A DNA stretch of 8,525 nt from an uncultured Erysipelotrichaceae bacterium (GTDB taxonomy: Bacteria > Bacillota_I > Bacilli_A > RF39 > UBA660). The stretch lies in the NCBI GenBank assembly GCA_902783405.1, contig CACZQZ010000141.1:1-8525 (forward strand), read 5' to 3'. Below are positions 1 through 6,863 of the stretch, piece after piece (the stretch's first letter is position 1; each line of letters opens with the position of its first letter). The translations under genes were made by a program, and so were the position numbers. The notes below the pieces were generated by a model. That model did no database searches, had not been told where the DNA came from, and saw only the letters and a program-made list of their open reading frames with translations.

Positions 1-1461
1 ATCTGTTAGTTTATGATCACAAGAAAAGTCAAAACGCATTCTTTCTTCTGTGATGTTGCTTCCTTTTTGATGAACATCTTTATTTACTACTACTTTTAAA
101 GCAGCATTTAAAAGATGTGTCGCAGTATGATATTTTGTTTCAACTTCACTATTTCCAGATAATCCTCCTTTAAATTTACCTTTAGAAGCTGTTCTAGATA
201 GTTCTTGATGTGCTTTAAATTTTTCTTTAAAGCCTTCTTCATCAACATTCATTCCTCTTGCACCTGCAAGTTCTACGGTAAGTTCAATTGGAAATCCATA
301 AGTATCATATAAATGAAATGCATTAGTAGCATCTATTTCTGTATTTTTAGATGCATACTTTTCAAATTCTCTTAATCCTTTTTCTAATGTACGATTAAAT
401 TTCACTTTTTCATTTTTTAAAACTTCGATAACAACTTCCTCATTTTCATCTAATTCTTTGTAGTATTTTTTATATTTAGAGATAATTTTACGAGCTACGA
501 TTTCTTCCCAGTCACTATTAATATCAATGCCTAATTTTTTAGCATGTCTTATTGCTCTTCGGATAAGTCTTCTTAGAATATATCCTTGATCGGTATTAGA
601 TGGTTTAATTCCAGCAGGGTCTGCCGAAATGAAAACGGATGTTCTGATGTGGTCTGCTATAATTCTCATGCTTTCTTCGTTTCCTTGATATGGAAGATGA
701 GTAATTTCTTCTAATACTTCTATAACATCTTTCCATACAGATGATAAATAATTATCATTTACTCCTTCTAAAATAGCAGCTGTTCTTTCTACGCCCATTC
801 CCGTGTCTACATTTTTTTGCTTTAAATAAGAAATTTTACCATTTTCATCTTTATAAAATTCCATAAAAACGTTATTCCATATTTCAACCCATCGATTATC
901 TTTTGGATCAAACTTTTCTGGAACTTCATCATCACTTCTAAAATAAAATATTTCTGTATCTCCGCCACAAGGTCCAGATTCTCCAGCAATCCAAAAATTA
1001 TCTTCTACCCCTAGAAAAGCAATTCTATCTTCCTTAATACCTAAATTTTTCCAAGCATGATAAGATACCTCATCTCTTGGAATATCTTCATTTCCAGCAA
1101 AAATGGTAACTGCTAATTTTTCTACGGGAATATTTAATACCTTTGTTAAAAATTCAAAGCTATAACCAATGCTTTCTTCTTTAAAATAATCTCCTAGGCT
1201 CCAATTTCCAAGCATTTCAAAAAAAGTATGATGTGTTGTATCTCCTACAGAATCTAAATCATTGGTTCTAACGCATTTTTGATAATCACAAAGTCTAGTT
1301 CCATAAGGATGCTTTTTCCCCATTAAATAAGGTATCAATGGCTGCATACCAGCTGTATTAAATAAAACACTAGGATCGTTTTCTGGCACTACTGGACTTG
1401 ATGGTATTTGTTTATGTCCTTTTTCTACAAAAAAATTAATATATAAATCTTTTAAATTCAT
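1..1461 (-). CDS. alaS: Alanyl-tRNA synthetase, compact form (3' end outside window)
   Basis: Charges tRNA-Ala with alanine in the cytoplasm and hydrolyses mischarged Ser/Gly-tRNA. I translated 487 codons from the ATG at 1461; the frame is open to the left edge, so the C-terminus is missing. Visible class II signatures are motif 2 (HHTFFEMLGNWSLGDYFK, about residues 74-92), the ESGPCGGDTE segment and motif 3 (GMGVERTA, about residue 219). The tRNA-recognition helices (RRLIRRAIRHAKKLG) and the DTYGFPIELT segment follow. The editing-site HxxxH (HTATH) begins at about residue 445, whereas in E. coli AlaS it is at 564-568. A short FKGGLSGNSE linker occupies the place of the beta-barrel subdomain, as in compact AlaS forms I recall from candidate-phyla bacteria. 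The start follows the cmk stop by 2 nt, with an AGGAAG ribosome site inside the end of cmk. It is the last visible gene of the T-box operon. Identity is very secure. Confidence 0.97.
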   Translation of the reverse strand, partial: MNLKDLYINFFVEKGHKQIPSSPVVPENDPSVLFNTAGMQPLIPYLMGKKHPYGTRLCDYQKCVRTNDLDSVGDTTHHTFFEMLGNWSLGDYFKEESIGYSFEFLTKVLNIPVEKLAVTIFAGNEDIPRDEVSYHAWKNLGIKEDRIAFLGVEDNFWIAGESGPCGGDTEIFYFRSDDEVPEKFDPKDNRWVEIWNNVFMEFYKDENGKISYLKQKNVDTGMGVERTAAILEGVNDNYLSSVWKDVIEVLEEITHLPYQGNEESMRIIADHIRTSVFISADPAGIKPSNTDQGYILRRLIRRAIRHAKKLGIDINSDWEEIVARKIISKYKKYYKELDENEEVVIEVLKNEKVKFNRTLEKGLREFEKYASKNTEIDATNAFHLYDTYGFPIELTVELAGARGMNVDEEGFKEKFKAHQELSRTASKGKFKGGLSGNSEVETKYHTATHLLNAALKVVVNKDVHQKGSNITEERMRFDFSCDHKLTD

Positions 1462-1463
1462 GT

Positions 1464-2117
1464 TTACACTTCCTCTATTAAACTTATAATTTTGTTTACT
1501 ACTTCATCAATAGACATATTTGTTGAATCAATATAGACTTGATCTTCTGTTCTTTTTAATGCTCCTACTTCTTTATGCATATCATTATAGTCTCTTTTAC
1601 TCATACTTTCATACACTTCATCATATGTCATATCAATGTTTAATTCTTTATTTTGTTTTACTCTTCTTTTTACTCTCTCTTCTAAGGTAGCATCTAAATA
1701 TATTTTATATTCAGCATTTGGAAAAACAACTGTTGTAATATCTCTTCCTTCTACGACTACTTTGTTTCCTTTGGCAAGTTCTCTTTGAAGTTTTACTAAA
1801 TTCTCTCTTACTTTTACAATACTAGATATAGGAGAGACAATACTTGTTACTTCTTTGCTTCTTATCTTTAAAGATACATCTTCGTCATCTAAATACACAT
1901 GACCTTCATTATCCATTTTGATATTTAAATTTTCAGATAATTTAATTATCTCTTCTTCATTATTAATATCAACACTATTTTCTAACACTTTTAAAGCTAG
2001 GCAGCGATAAGTTGCTCCTGTATCAATATTGATTAATCCTAATTTTTCCTGTAATGCTTTTGCGACAGTTCCTTTTCCACTACCTGATGGTCCATCAATA
2101 GCTATAACATAACTCAT
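1464..2117 (-). CDS. cmk: Cytidylate kinase
   Basis: Phosphorylates CMP and dCMP with ATP in pyrimidine nucleotide recycling; cytosolic. The 217 residues match the usual length of about 220. The P-loop GPSGSGKGT is at residues 9-17, followed by DTGATYR (32-38), which is characteristic of Cmk. The central VVVEGRDITTVVFPNAEYK replaces the more common GRDIGTVVFPDA. An arginine-rich lid (LEERVKRRVKQNKE) and the C-terminal KRTEDQVYIDSTNMSIDEVV segment complete the family pattern. The ATG overlaps the preceding kinase's stop by 4 nt (ATGA), with a strong GGAGG at 2125-2129 and a 7-nt spacer, so translational coupling is likely. The stop is 2 nt from the alaS start. It belongs to the alanine T-box operon, an unusual partner for an aminoacyl-tRNA synthetase gene. 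Confidence 0.96.
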   Translation of the reverse strand: MSYVIAIDGPSGSGKGTVAKALQEKLGLINIDTGATYRCLALKVLENSVDINNEEEIIKLSENLNIKMDNEGHVYLDDEDVSLKIRSKEVTSIVSPISSIVKVRENLVKLQRELAKGNKVVVEGRDITTVVFPNAEYKIYLDATLEERVKRRVKQNKELNIDMTYDEVYESMSKRDYNDMHKEVGALKRTEDQVYIDSTNMSIDEVVNKIISLIEEV

Positions 2118-2653
2118 TTTATCGCCTCCATTATTTTTTTAACTTCTTTGCTTAAATCTTGTCCTTCGTTTTGAATTATAAAATCAAAATCTGGATAATC
2201 ATCTAAACCTATCTCTGTAATATGCTTTTTTTCAGTATCAGTTAATTTACTTTGATGATGGTTTCTATTTATACGAATTGTATACGCTTTTTGAAACAAT
2301 GTTTTAGGTACCTCTATTTCTTCTTTAAGTCTTGCATCAGTTATAATAATAATATCATAAAAATAGGAGTAAACCTTTATATCTTCCATCGTTCTTCTAA
2401 TAAGCAATTTATCATCGATTTGATTTTTCAAAAAGGATATACCAAAAGTTTGTAAAAGTTCTCTTGGTTTATCTTCTTCTTTTCCATCCCAACCTGAGAT
2501 ATCTTGTACATATTTTTTTAAGTAATATGCGTAAGATACTTTTTTAACTTTTTTTTCTTTATAATAATTTATAATTGTATTACATAATTCATCTTTTCCA
2601 CTTTCTGCTTTCCCAGAAAGTATAAAAATGACTGGATTTTTTGATTCGTACAT
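2114..2653 (-). CDS. Deoxynucleoside monophosphate kinase-like P-loop protein
   Basis: A 179-residue P-loop NTPase with the Walker A motif GKAESGKD at residues 14-21. A beta-strand-Asp-Arg segment (IIIITDARLKEEIE) resembles the nucleoside-binding region of phage-type dNMP kinases and of dephospho-CoA kinase relatives. RELLQTFG and TIRINR also fit that superfamily. A nucleotide or nucleoside phosphotransferase is likely; the exact substrate cannot be read from sequence. The ATG at 2653 has an AAAGGA ribosome site 7 nt upstream and lies about 15 nt after the T-run of the T-box terminator, making it the first gene under that switch. The stop (TGA) overlaps the cmk start as ATGA. The C-terminal codons carry the GGAGG that serves cmk. 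A cytosolic role in salvage or (deoxy)nucleotide supply next to cmk is inference from context. Confidence 0.8.
   Translation of the reverse strand: MYESKNPVIFILSGKAESGKDELCNTIINYYKEKKVKKVSYAYYLKKYVQDISGWDGKEEDKPRELLQTFGISFLKNQIDDKLLIRRTMEDIKVYSYFYDIIIITDARLKEEIEVPKTLFQKAYTIRINRNHHQSKLTDTEKKHITEIGLDDYPDFDFIIQNEGQDLSKEVKKIMEAIK
2125..2129 (-). promoter_or_regulatory. Ribosome binding site of cmk inside the upstream kinase gene
   Basis: A full GGAGG, read on the minus strand, 7 nt ahead of the cmk ATG at 2117. It is embedded in the last codons (Met-Glu-Ala-Ile-Lys) of the dNMP-kinase-like gene, whose TGA overlaps the start. This fixes the cmk start and implies coupled translation of the two kinases. 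Confidence 0.8.
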
Positions 2654-2667
2654 AATATTTCCTTTCT

Positions 2668-2710
2668 AAAAAACCACGAAAACATTCCTTTATAGGAACG
2701 AATTTTCGCG
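2668..2710 (-). terminator. T-box intrinsic terminator
   Basis: Minus-strand hairpin: CGCGAAAA (2703-2710) pairs with UUUUCGUG (2675-2682). After a small internal loop, UUCCU (2694-2698) pairs with AGGAA (2685-2689) around a 4-nt loop, and six U residues follow (2668-2673). The upstream arm begins inside the ACCGCG of the T-box, so terminator and antiterminator exclude each other, as in transcription-attenuating T-boxes. Confidence 0.9.
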
Positions 2711-2855
2711 GTACCATCCTAATTTTACTTAATTCAGATAACGGCTTATCACCGGTAAGTTTTTCTTACACTTCAAAGTAGCTTTCAAATGATTTGCTTG
2801 TTTATTTTCACCAACCATAAACTCTCTTTAAGGCAAAATCATTTTACTTTTCTTC
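2668..2855 (-). promoter_or_regulatory. Alanine T-box riboswitch (tRNA-Ala sensing leader)
   Basis: Read on the minus strand, this leader has the T-box hallmarks in order. A conserved AAAGAGAGU is followed by a hairpin GUUUAU/AUAAAC whose loop carries GGUUGGUGAAA (Stem I apex). Long Stem I arms are AAAUGAUUU (2836-2844) and AAAUCAUUU (2787-2795). The specifier loop has AGUA on the 5' side and GAAAGCUACUU on the 3' side, giving the specifier GCU (Ala) at 2780-2782. A stem GUAAG/CUUAC spans 2755-2769, and CCGUUAUC is followed by the T-box proper (AGGAUGGUACCGCG, 2707-2720). UGGU would pair with ACCA of uncharged tRNA-Ala, whose discriminator base is A. Uncharged tRNA should stabilise the antiterminator against the terminator at 2668-2710 and switch on the two kinases and alaS. 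The alanine assignment agrees with the presence of alaS downstream. The 5' limit is approximate and overlaps the stop codon of the transporter gene. Confidence 0.93.
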
Positions 2856-4028
2856 ATCATCGTTTTCAATATCTAATATTTCATATTCTTCTTCTGGGCT
2901 GAAAAATTTGTATTTTTGATCAAAATAAATGAAAATTGTTTTTACGACAGCAATAATTGGAGTTGAAATTGCCATTCCTATTATACCAAAGAAATGACCA
3001 AATACAAGTAGTCCTAAGATAATAGTTACTGGATGTAACTTTGTAGTTTTACTCATAATAAGAGGTTGAAAGAAATTTCCTTCAATAAACTGTAAAACAA
3101 AAATTGAGATAAAGGTTAATATTCCAATCGTTGGACTTTGTGATAAACCAACAATAACAGCAGGTGCTCCTCCAATATAAGGTCCAGCATAAGGAATAAT
3201 ATTCGTAATTCCACAGAACAATCCAAAAATAAGTGGTGCCTTAAGTCCAATAGCCATAAAACAAATAGAACTAATTAAAAATATAACACTTGAATCAATA
3301 ATAGTTCCTGTTACAAATCTTCTAAGAGAAACATTCATTTCATCTAATAATTCTTTTGAATTTTTTTGAAATCTTTTTGGAATAATCGTAAATATGGTTT
3401 CTGAAACCCCATCAAAACTCATAAGTAAGTAAAAACCAATAACAAGAGATACTAAAATTGTTCCAAAACCAGAAACAATAGACCCAATTACTTTTACAGA
3501 AACTGTTGGAAGATTATTCATAAGTTCAAGACCAACATCTCCAATTCTTGAAAACAAGTCTTTTTCAAAAGAATTTAAATCAAATCCATCAATACCATCT
3601 AATGGAGTTAATACATTACTTAGCCAAACTTTTAAGCGATCCATCATTTCAGGAATCATTCCCACAAAATCATTTATTTGATCCGATAGAATTGGAATGA
3701 TTATACCAAGTATGATTGTAAGTATCCCAAGAAAAACAATATATACAAAAGTAACAGCAAATCCTCTACTCATTTTTTTATTGCATAAAAATCTTACAAT
3801 AGGTTCAAAAAGCCATGCAATAACAATACCCATAAATAATGGAAAAATCACTTTTAATAGTGTTTTAATAAATGGAAGTAAATTTAGTTCTTTTGTTATA
3901 ATGGTTAAAACATAAAGAACAATAATAAAAAGTAAAACATAAACTATTTTCATAATTTTACTTGCCATATCTAAAAGACTATTTACTTTTTTCTTATCAA
4001 TTTCATTTATATTTTTTTTATTCAACAT
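2844..4028 (-). CDS. AI-2E/PerM family membrane transporter
   Basis: A 394-residue polytopic inner-membrane protein of the family annotated as AI-2E transporter/PerM/YtvI. Hydrophobic segments lie at about residues 24-45, 50-78, 90-116, 175-205, 236-262, 264-292, 300-322 and 332-366, giving the expected eight spans. A large hydrophilic, probably external, loop covers about 116-172. Family signatures visible are NIIPYAGPYIGGAPA (276-290) and EGNFFQPLIMSK followed by LHPVTIILGLLVFG (316-344). The tail is acidic (EIENDDEEK-like). Substrate cannot be inferred: members have been linked to autoinducer-2 export, ion antiport and sporulation. The ATG at 4028 is preceded by GAGGAAA; an earlier ATG at 4035 is out of frame and stops quickly. 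It has its own consensus promoter. There is no terminator after it; its stop codon lies inside Stem I of the alanine T-box, so readthrough into the alaS operon is likely. Confidence 0.9.
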   Translation of the reverse strand: MLNKKNINEIDKKKVNSLLDMASKIMKIVYVLLFIIVLYVLTIITKELNLLPFIKTLLKVIFPLFMGIVIAWLFEPIVRFLCNKKMSRGFAVTFVYIVFLGILTIILGIIIPILSDQINDFVGMIPEMMDRLKVWLSNVLTPLDGIDGFDLNSFEKDLFSRIGDVGLELMNNLPTVSVKVIGSIVSGFGTILVSLVIGFYLLMSFDGVSETIFTIIPKRFQKNSKELLDEMNVSLRRFVTGTIIDSSVIFLISSICFMAIGLKAPLIFGLFCGITNIIPYAGPYIGGAPAVIVGLSQSPTIGILTFISIFVLQFIEGNFFQPLIMSKTTKLHPVTIILGLLVFGHFFGIIGMAISTPIIAVVKTIFIYFDQKYKFFSPEEEYEILDIENDDEEK

Positions 4029-4047
4029 ATATCATTTCCTCATCAAT

Positions 4048-4076
4048 ATTATATCATTTGATTTATTTTATGTAAA
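4048..4076 (-). promoter_or_regulatory. Sigma-A type promoter of the AI-2E family gene
   Basis: Minus-strand TTTACA (4071-4076), a 17-nt spacer and a perfect TATAAT (4048-4053). The predicted start of transcription, around 4041-4042, leaves only about 13 nt before the ATG at 4028, just enough for the GAGGAAA ribosome site. Confidence 0.8.
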
Positions 4077-4086
4077 TGTTATTTTT

Positions 4087-4115
4087 TTGACTTTTCATTG
4101 TATTTTTATCAGAAT
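4087..4115 (+). promoter_or_regulatory. Candidate promoter for the plus-strand small RNA
   Basis: TTGACT (4087-4092), a 17-nt spacer and CAGAAT (4110-4115). The -35 box is good (5 of 6), the -10 box weak (4 of 6). It matters only because a GC-richer, foldable segment ending in a T-run starts right after it. Confidence 0.25.
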
Positions 4116-4121
4116 ATTTAT

Positions 4122-4201
4122 AAGCATGTGAAACTCCCCATAACAAGATTTTATTCGTCATTTGGGTGGGTGCCTATCCTACAAGTATGGTGGATTTTTT
4201 T
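4122..4201 (+). ncRNA. Candidate small structured RNA of unknown family
   Basis: An island clearly richer in G and C than its surroundings. CTCCCCATA (4134-4142) can pair with TATGGTGG (4186-4193), giving seven or eight pairs with one mismatch and one wobble. An inner hairpin GGGT/ATCC with a 4-nt loop is at 4168-4179. Seven T residues (4195-4201) directly follow the closing stem, as for an intrinsically terminated transcript. A weak promoter lies just upstream. I do not recognise a known riboswitch or housekeeping RNA. The same stretch is open in one plus-strand frame from about 4123 to 4321, but it has no convincing start or ribosome site, so I favour RNA over protein. Chance folding is possible. 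Confidence 0.28.
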
Positions 4202-4273
4202 ATGCAAAGTCAGTATTTTGCTAAACATAGAAAACAAAATTTCTCACATTATGTAACAAATCAAAAGAATGTT

Positions 4274-4300
4274 AAAAAGAGCAATTCATTTCGCTCTTTT
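4274..4300 (-). terminator. Intrinsic terminator closing the polysaccharide locus
   Basis: Perfect 8-bp inverted repeat AAAAGAGC/GCTCTTTT (arms 4275-4282 and 4293-4300) with a 10-nt loop. On the minus strand it is followed by five T residues (4274-4278), on the plus strand by only four that belong to the stem. It is best read as the stop for minus-strand transcription arriving from 4563-6752 and the remnant at 4312-4536. It could also act weakly on the plus strand. Confidence 0.75.
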
Positions 4301-4311
4301 CATAGCACTTT

Positions 4312-4536
4312 TTATTTATAGCCTTTGAATAATAACGTAACTTCTAAATATCTTAATATTAATCAAATATCTCCAATACAAAATAATATAAAACATTTCC
4401 GCTATAAAACAAATTTAAAATAATTGACTATATTTGTAATATTATCTATATAGAATCTTATATTATCTTTACTAAAATGAAAGACTGTTACAATCGTTAT
4501 AGATAAAAAGCTTAGAAGACTTAAAGTGTTATTGTT
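4312..4536 (-). pseudogene. Possible remnant of a GT2 glycosyltransferase gene
   Basis: One minus-strand frame stays open for 44 codons from 4536, then reads through an amber TAG (4402-4404) and a TGA (4363-4365) to a TAA at 4312-4314. That final stop lies about 11 nt before the terminator hairpin. The first segment includes SITIVTVFHFSKDNIRF, which resembles the N-terminal strand and helix of GT2 enzymes (ISIVTVxYNxxxxI). The last segment ends LEVTLLFKGYK, a plausible enzyme C-terminus. No start codon or ribosome site is in frame, and the centre of a normal GT2 (DxD, about 200 residues) is absent. I infer an internally deleted, dead gene at the end of the locus. The resemblance is short and in AT-rich DNA, so this remains tentative. 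The rest of the 4029-4562 gap holds the promoter, RNA candidate and terminator listed separately. Confidence 0.32.
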
Positions 4537-4562
4537 TTACTATTCATGTCACAGATCAATTC

Positions 4563-6752
4563 CTATAACCAAAACTCAATGAAATACCTTACTGTATGAA
4601 AAATATTTGAAGAATATTGTTCAAATGGTACATCAATGCATATAAATATAATTAAAAATTGATAAATTAGAGAAATCACAAATAAAGTTAAAAACTTCTT
4701 TTTTAAGATTAATCTTTTATCCTTATCTTTAACATTATCAGAATAAAATAATACAAATAATGTAGGTAATAAGAAAAGCCATGCAAAATCACAAATATAT
4801 CTAGGAAGCATTCCTGCCATTTGTGTATCAAAAATAATAATTACAATCGCACTAATATAAGAAATTAAACCAAATAAATATATATTTTTATGAAACTCTT
4901 TTTTATGTTTTAACAAATAAAATCCGATAAAAACAACACTGGTACTAAAAAATAATCCTCCTAAAAAGGGCTCAAAAATGGTTGTTCCTAAATAATTTGT
5001 AGAAACAGGCAACTTATTAATATATGGAAATGTTTGAATTATATTTACTGGCTGAAATAAATATGTAAATAATCCAAGACCAATTCGATCTAAATAAAAT
5101 CCCCTATGTGTCATATCATTAAACGTTAAATTATAAGAAGCACCAAAATCAAAAACAGAACCAAACCTAGCATAATTATAATACATCACTAAACTTCCTA
5201 TGATAACAAAAGGAAGCGTGAAACAAACTATATTTTTTATATTACACTTTTTATCTTTATACAAATTATCTTTTAAAATAGGGTAAAAGAAAATGAAAGA
5301 AATTAAAAATTGTGGTCTACATGCAGATGTTAAAGCAATCGATAAACTGCCTAAAAATATCTTTATTTTTTGATTTTTTTTAGATGTAGAAGCATTTAAC
5401 CAAAAACCAAGACCAAGTAATGTAAAATCTAAAGCACTAATAATTGGAATTACATAAATTTCAGGTCTTCTTGCCATAAATACAAAACCACAAGTAAAAA
5501 TAAGCATTGTCACTCCTAAAAAATATGTAATTAAACTTGTTTTAGAAAAATATTTTTTACATAATTGATAAACAAAATATAAAGCTGAACATACACCAAA
5601 AATCAAAAATATAAATACGGCATAATGTAAAGGTAAATACACATGAAATAAAATATAAAATGGTAAAAATAAAACAATTACTGGCAAAATACCAAAATAA
5701 ACATAAAATTTCCCCTTAAAATAGGCATAATCCCATTTATATCGAGTACTTAAACCATTTTTCTCAAATAAGTTTGTTCTTTCTGTATAATCATAAGGAT
5801 TATTCATATCTTTAAGCATTTTTGGAGCTTTTTCATTCAAGTAAAAATGTCCATCTAATATACTTTCGGTTAAATCATAATATTCATCATAACTATCTAG
5901 CACTTTAAAACTAAAAGCGGGATTAATATTCGTCAGGCAAAAAAAGATAATACCACTTATTAAAATATATAATATAAACATAAATCTTTTATATTTTATT
6001 TTATCCAATATTTTATATTTATATAATGACGAACTAGGTCTTATAATATAAATTATCAAAACTAAAACAAATAAAACTAAAAATCTCAAATAATTGAAAA
6101 AAATAGGTACATTTTTATTTATCGAAATTTTCTTTATTTTAAAATTTTCTCCTAAAAAAGTAATATCTAAAAAAAGTTTTTTTGTTTTTCCATAAGAATG
6201 AATATGAAAATAGTGACTTTGTGGAATCGTGGTTATATATTTCTGTGTTCCTAAAGAGTATAATTCTTTATTTCCTTCATCTGTTGCTCTTACTATAATA
6301 GGTACTACATTACCATATGATTTAACTTTTACATCTAAATAAATATTATTAACTTTTTTGTTAATTTTGTTAATTATTAAAACAGTTGAGTTTTTCTTTT
6401 TATAATCTATTTTATAATTTGTAATTATAGTCTCTTTATATAAAAATGTAGTAAAATGTCTAAAATTAAAAATAAAAAATTCAGTATAAAAAGAACACAA
6501 CATAAAAATTAAAAGAATAAAATATTTTTTTTTATCTTTTCTTTTATAAAAACAAATAACGGTTAAATAGCTAATGAGCATCAATAAGAGTTGAAAGATA
6601 TGAAATGAAAAAAAACTATTTTTGTATGTTAAATAATTCAAAATACTGTATAAAATTAAAGGAATTATCGTATTTTTTATATTTACTTCTTTTAGTACAA
6701 AATAATTAATTATAATTAAAATAATCATTTCTAAAATTAAAAAATAAAGCAT
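4563..6752 (-). CDS. Multi-spanning GT-C-like glycosyltransferase of the polysaccharide locus
   Basis: A 729-residue membrane protein. About 95 N-terminal residues form three or four membrane spans. They are followed by a soluble, strand-rich domain at about 100-215 with no cysteines, then further spans from about 220 to 700. The first large loop after the span at about 255-275 carries an acidic stretch (KVLDSYDEYYDLTESILDG, 284-301), the place where GT-C enzymes put their catalytic acid. Later marks are ACRPQF (477-482) and NYARFGSVFDFGASYNLT (526-543), a pattern I know from uncharacterised Firmicute membrane glycosyltransferases near GT39. Such enzymes use polyprenyl-phosphate sugars outside the membrane; donor and acceptor here are unknown. 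A TAG codon in frame five codons upstream fixes the ATG at 6752, and AGGA lies 10 nt before it. It has a candidate promoter of its own and lies downstream of the ligase/priming-enzyme gene, supporting a role in the same glycan. Confidence 0.7.
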   Translation of the reverse strand: MLYFLILEMIILIIINYFVLKEVNIKNTIIPLILYSILNYLTYKNSFFSFHIFQLLLMLISYLTVICFYKRKDKKKYFILLIFMLCSFYTEFFIFNFRHFTTFLYKETIITNYKIDYKKKNSTVLIINKINKKVNNIYLDVKVKSYGNVVPIIVRATDEGNKELYSLGTQKYITTIPQSHYFHIHSYGKTKKLFLDITFLGENFKIKKISINKNVPIFFNYLRFLVLFVLVLIIYIIRPSSSLYKYKILDKIKYKRFMFILYILISGIIFFCLTNINPAFSFKVLDSYDEYYDLTESILDGHFYLNEKAPKMLKDMNNPYDYTERTNLFEKNGLSTRYKWDYAYFKGKFYVYFGILPVIVLFLPFYILFHVYLPLHYAVFIFLIFGVCSALYFVYQLCKKYFSKTSLITYFLGVTMLIFTCGFVFMARRPEIYVIPIISALDFTLLGLGFWLNASTSKKNQKIKIFLGSLSIALTSACRPQFLISFIFFYPILKDNLYKDKKCNIKNIVCFTLPFVIIGSLVMYYNYARFGSVFDFGASYNLTFNDMTHRGFYLDRIGLGLFTYLFQPVNIIQTFPYINKLPVSTNYLGTTIFEPFLGGLFFSTSVVFIGFYLLKHKKEFHKNIYLFGLISYISAIVIIIFDTQMAGMLPRYICDFAWLFLLPTLFVLFYSDNVKDKDKRLILKKKFLTLFVISLIYQFLIIFICIDVPFEQYSSNIFHTVRYFIEFWL

Positions 6753-6772
6753 ACCAACACCATCCTATAAAA

Positions 6773-6801
6773 AGTATATCAAAAAAAGAGAATAATTTGA
6801 A
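6773..6801 (-). promoter_or_regulatory. Candidate extended -10 promoter of the GT-C-like gene
   Basis: Minus-strand TTCAAA (6796-6801), a 17-nt spacer and TATACT (6773-6778), preceded by TG one base upstream (TGATATACT), the extended -10 form. Transcription would start near 6766, leaving a leader of about 14 nt that contains AGGA before the ATG at 6752. The -35 box matches only 4 of 6. Confidence 0.45.
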
Positions 6802-6863
6802 CTCAAAGAAACGAAATTACATTCAAATCTATCCTTTCATCAATAGAACCAAATTAATAAAAA

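Noticed and set aside
2252..2455. Plus-strand open frame opposite the dNMP-kinase-like gene
   Set aside because: It is antisense to a well-supported gene, has a low-complexity composition and lacks a plausible ribosome site; a shadow frame.
2844..2960. A separate promoter for the T-box inside the transporter 3' end
   Set aside because: I found only weak -10-like hexamers without a matching -35 at 16-18 nt, so I did not list one.
4187..4321. Plus-strand open frame of 44 codons from ATG 4187 to TAG 4319-4321
   Set aside because: There is no ribosome binding site, it runs through the hairpin terminator at 4274-4300, and the protein resembles nothing I know.
4424..4452. Plus-strand promoter-like TTGACT, 17-nt spacer, TATATA
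   Set aside because: Only tiny plus-strand frames follow and the downstream gene is convergent. It overlaps the probable GT2 remnant, and such matches are common in AT-rich DNA.
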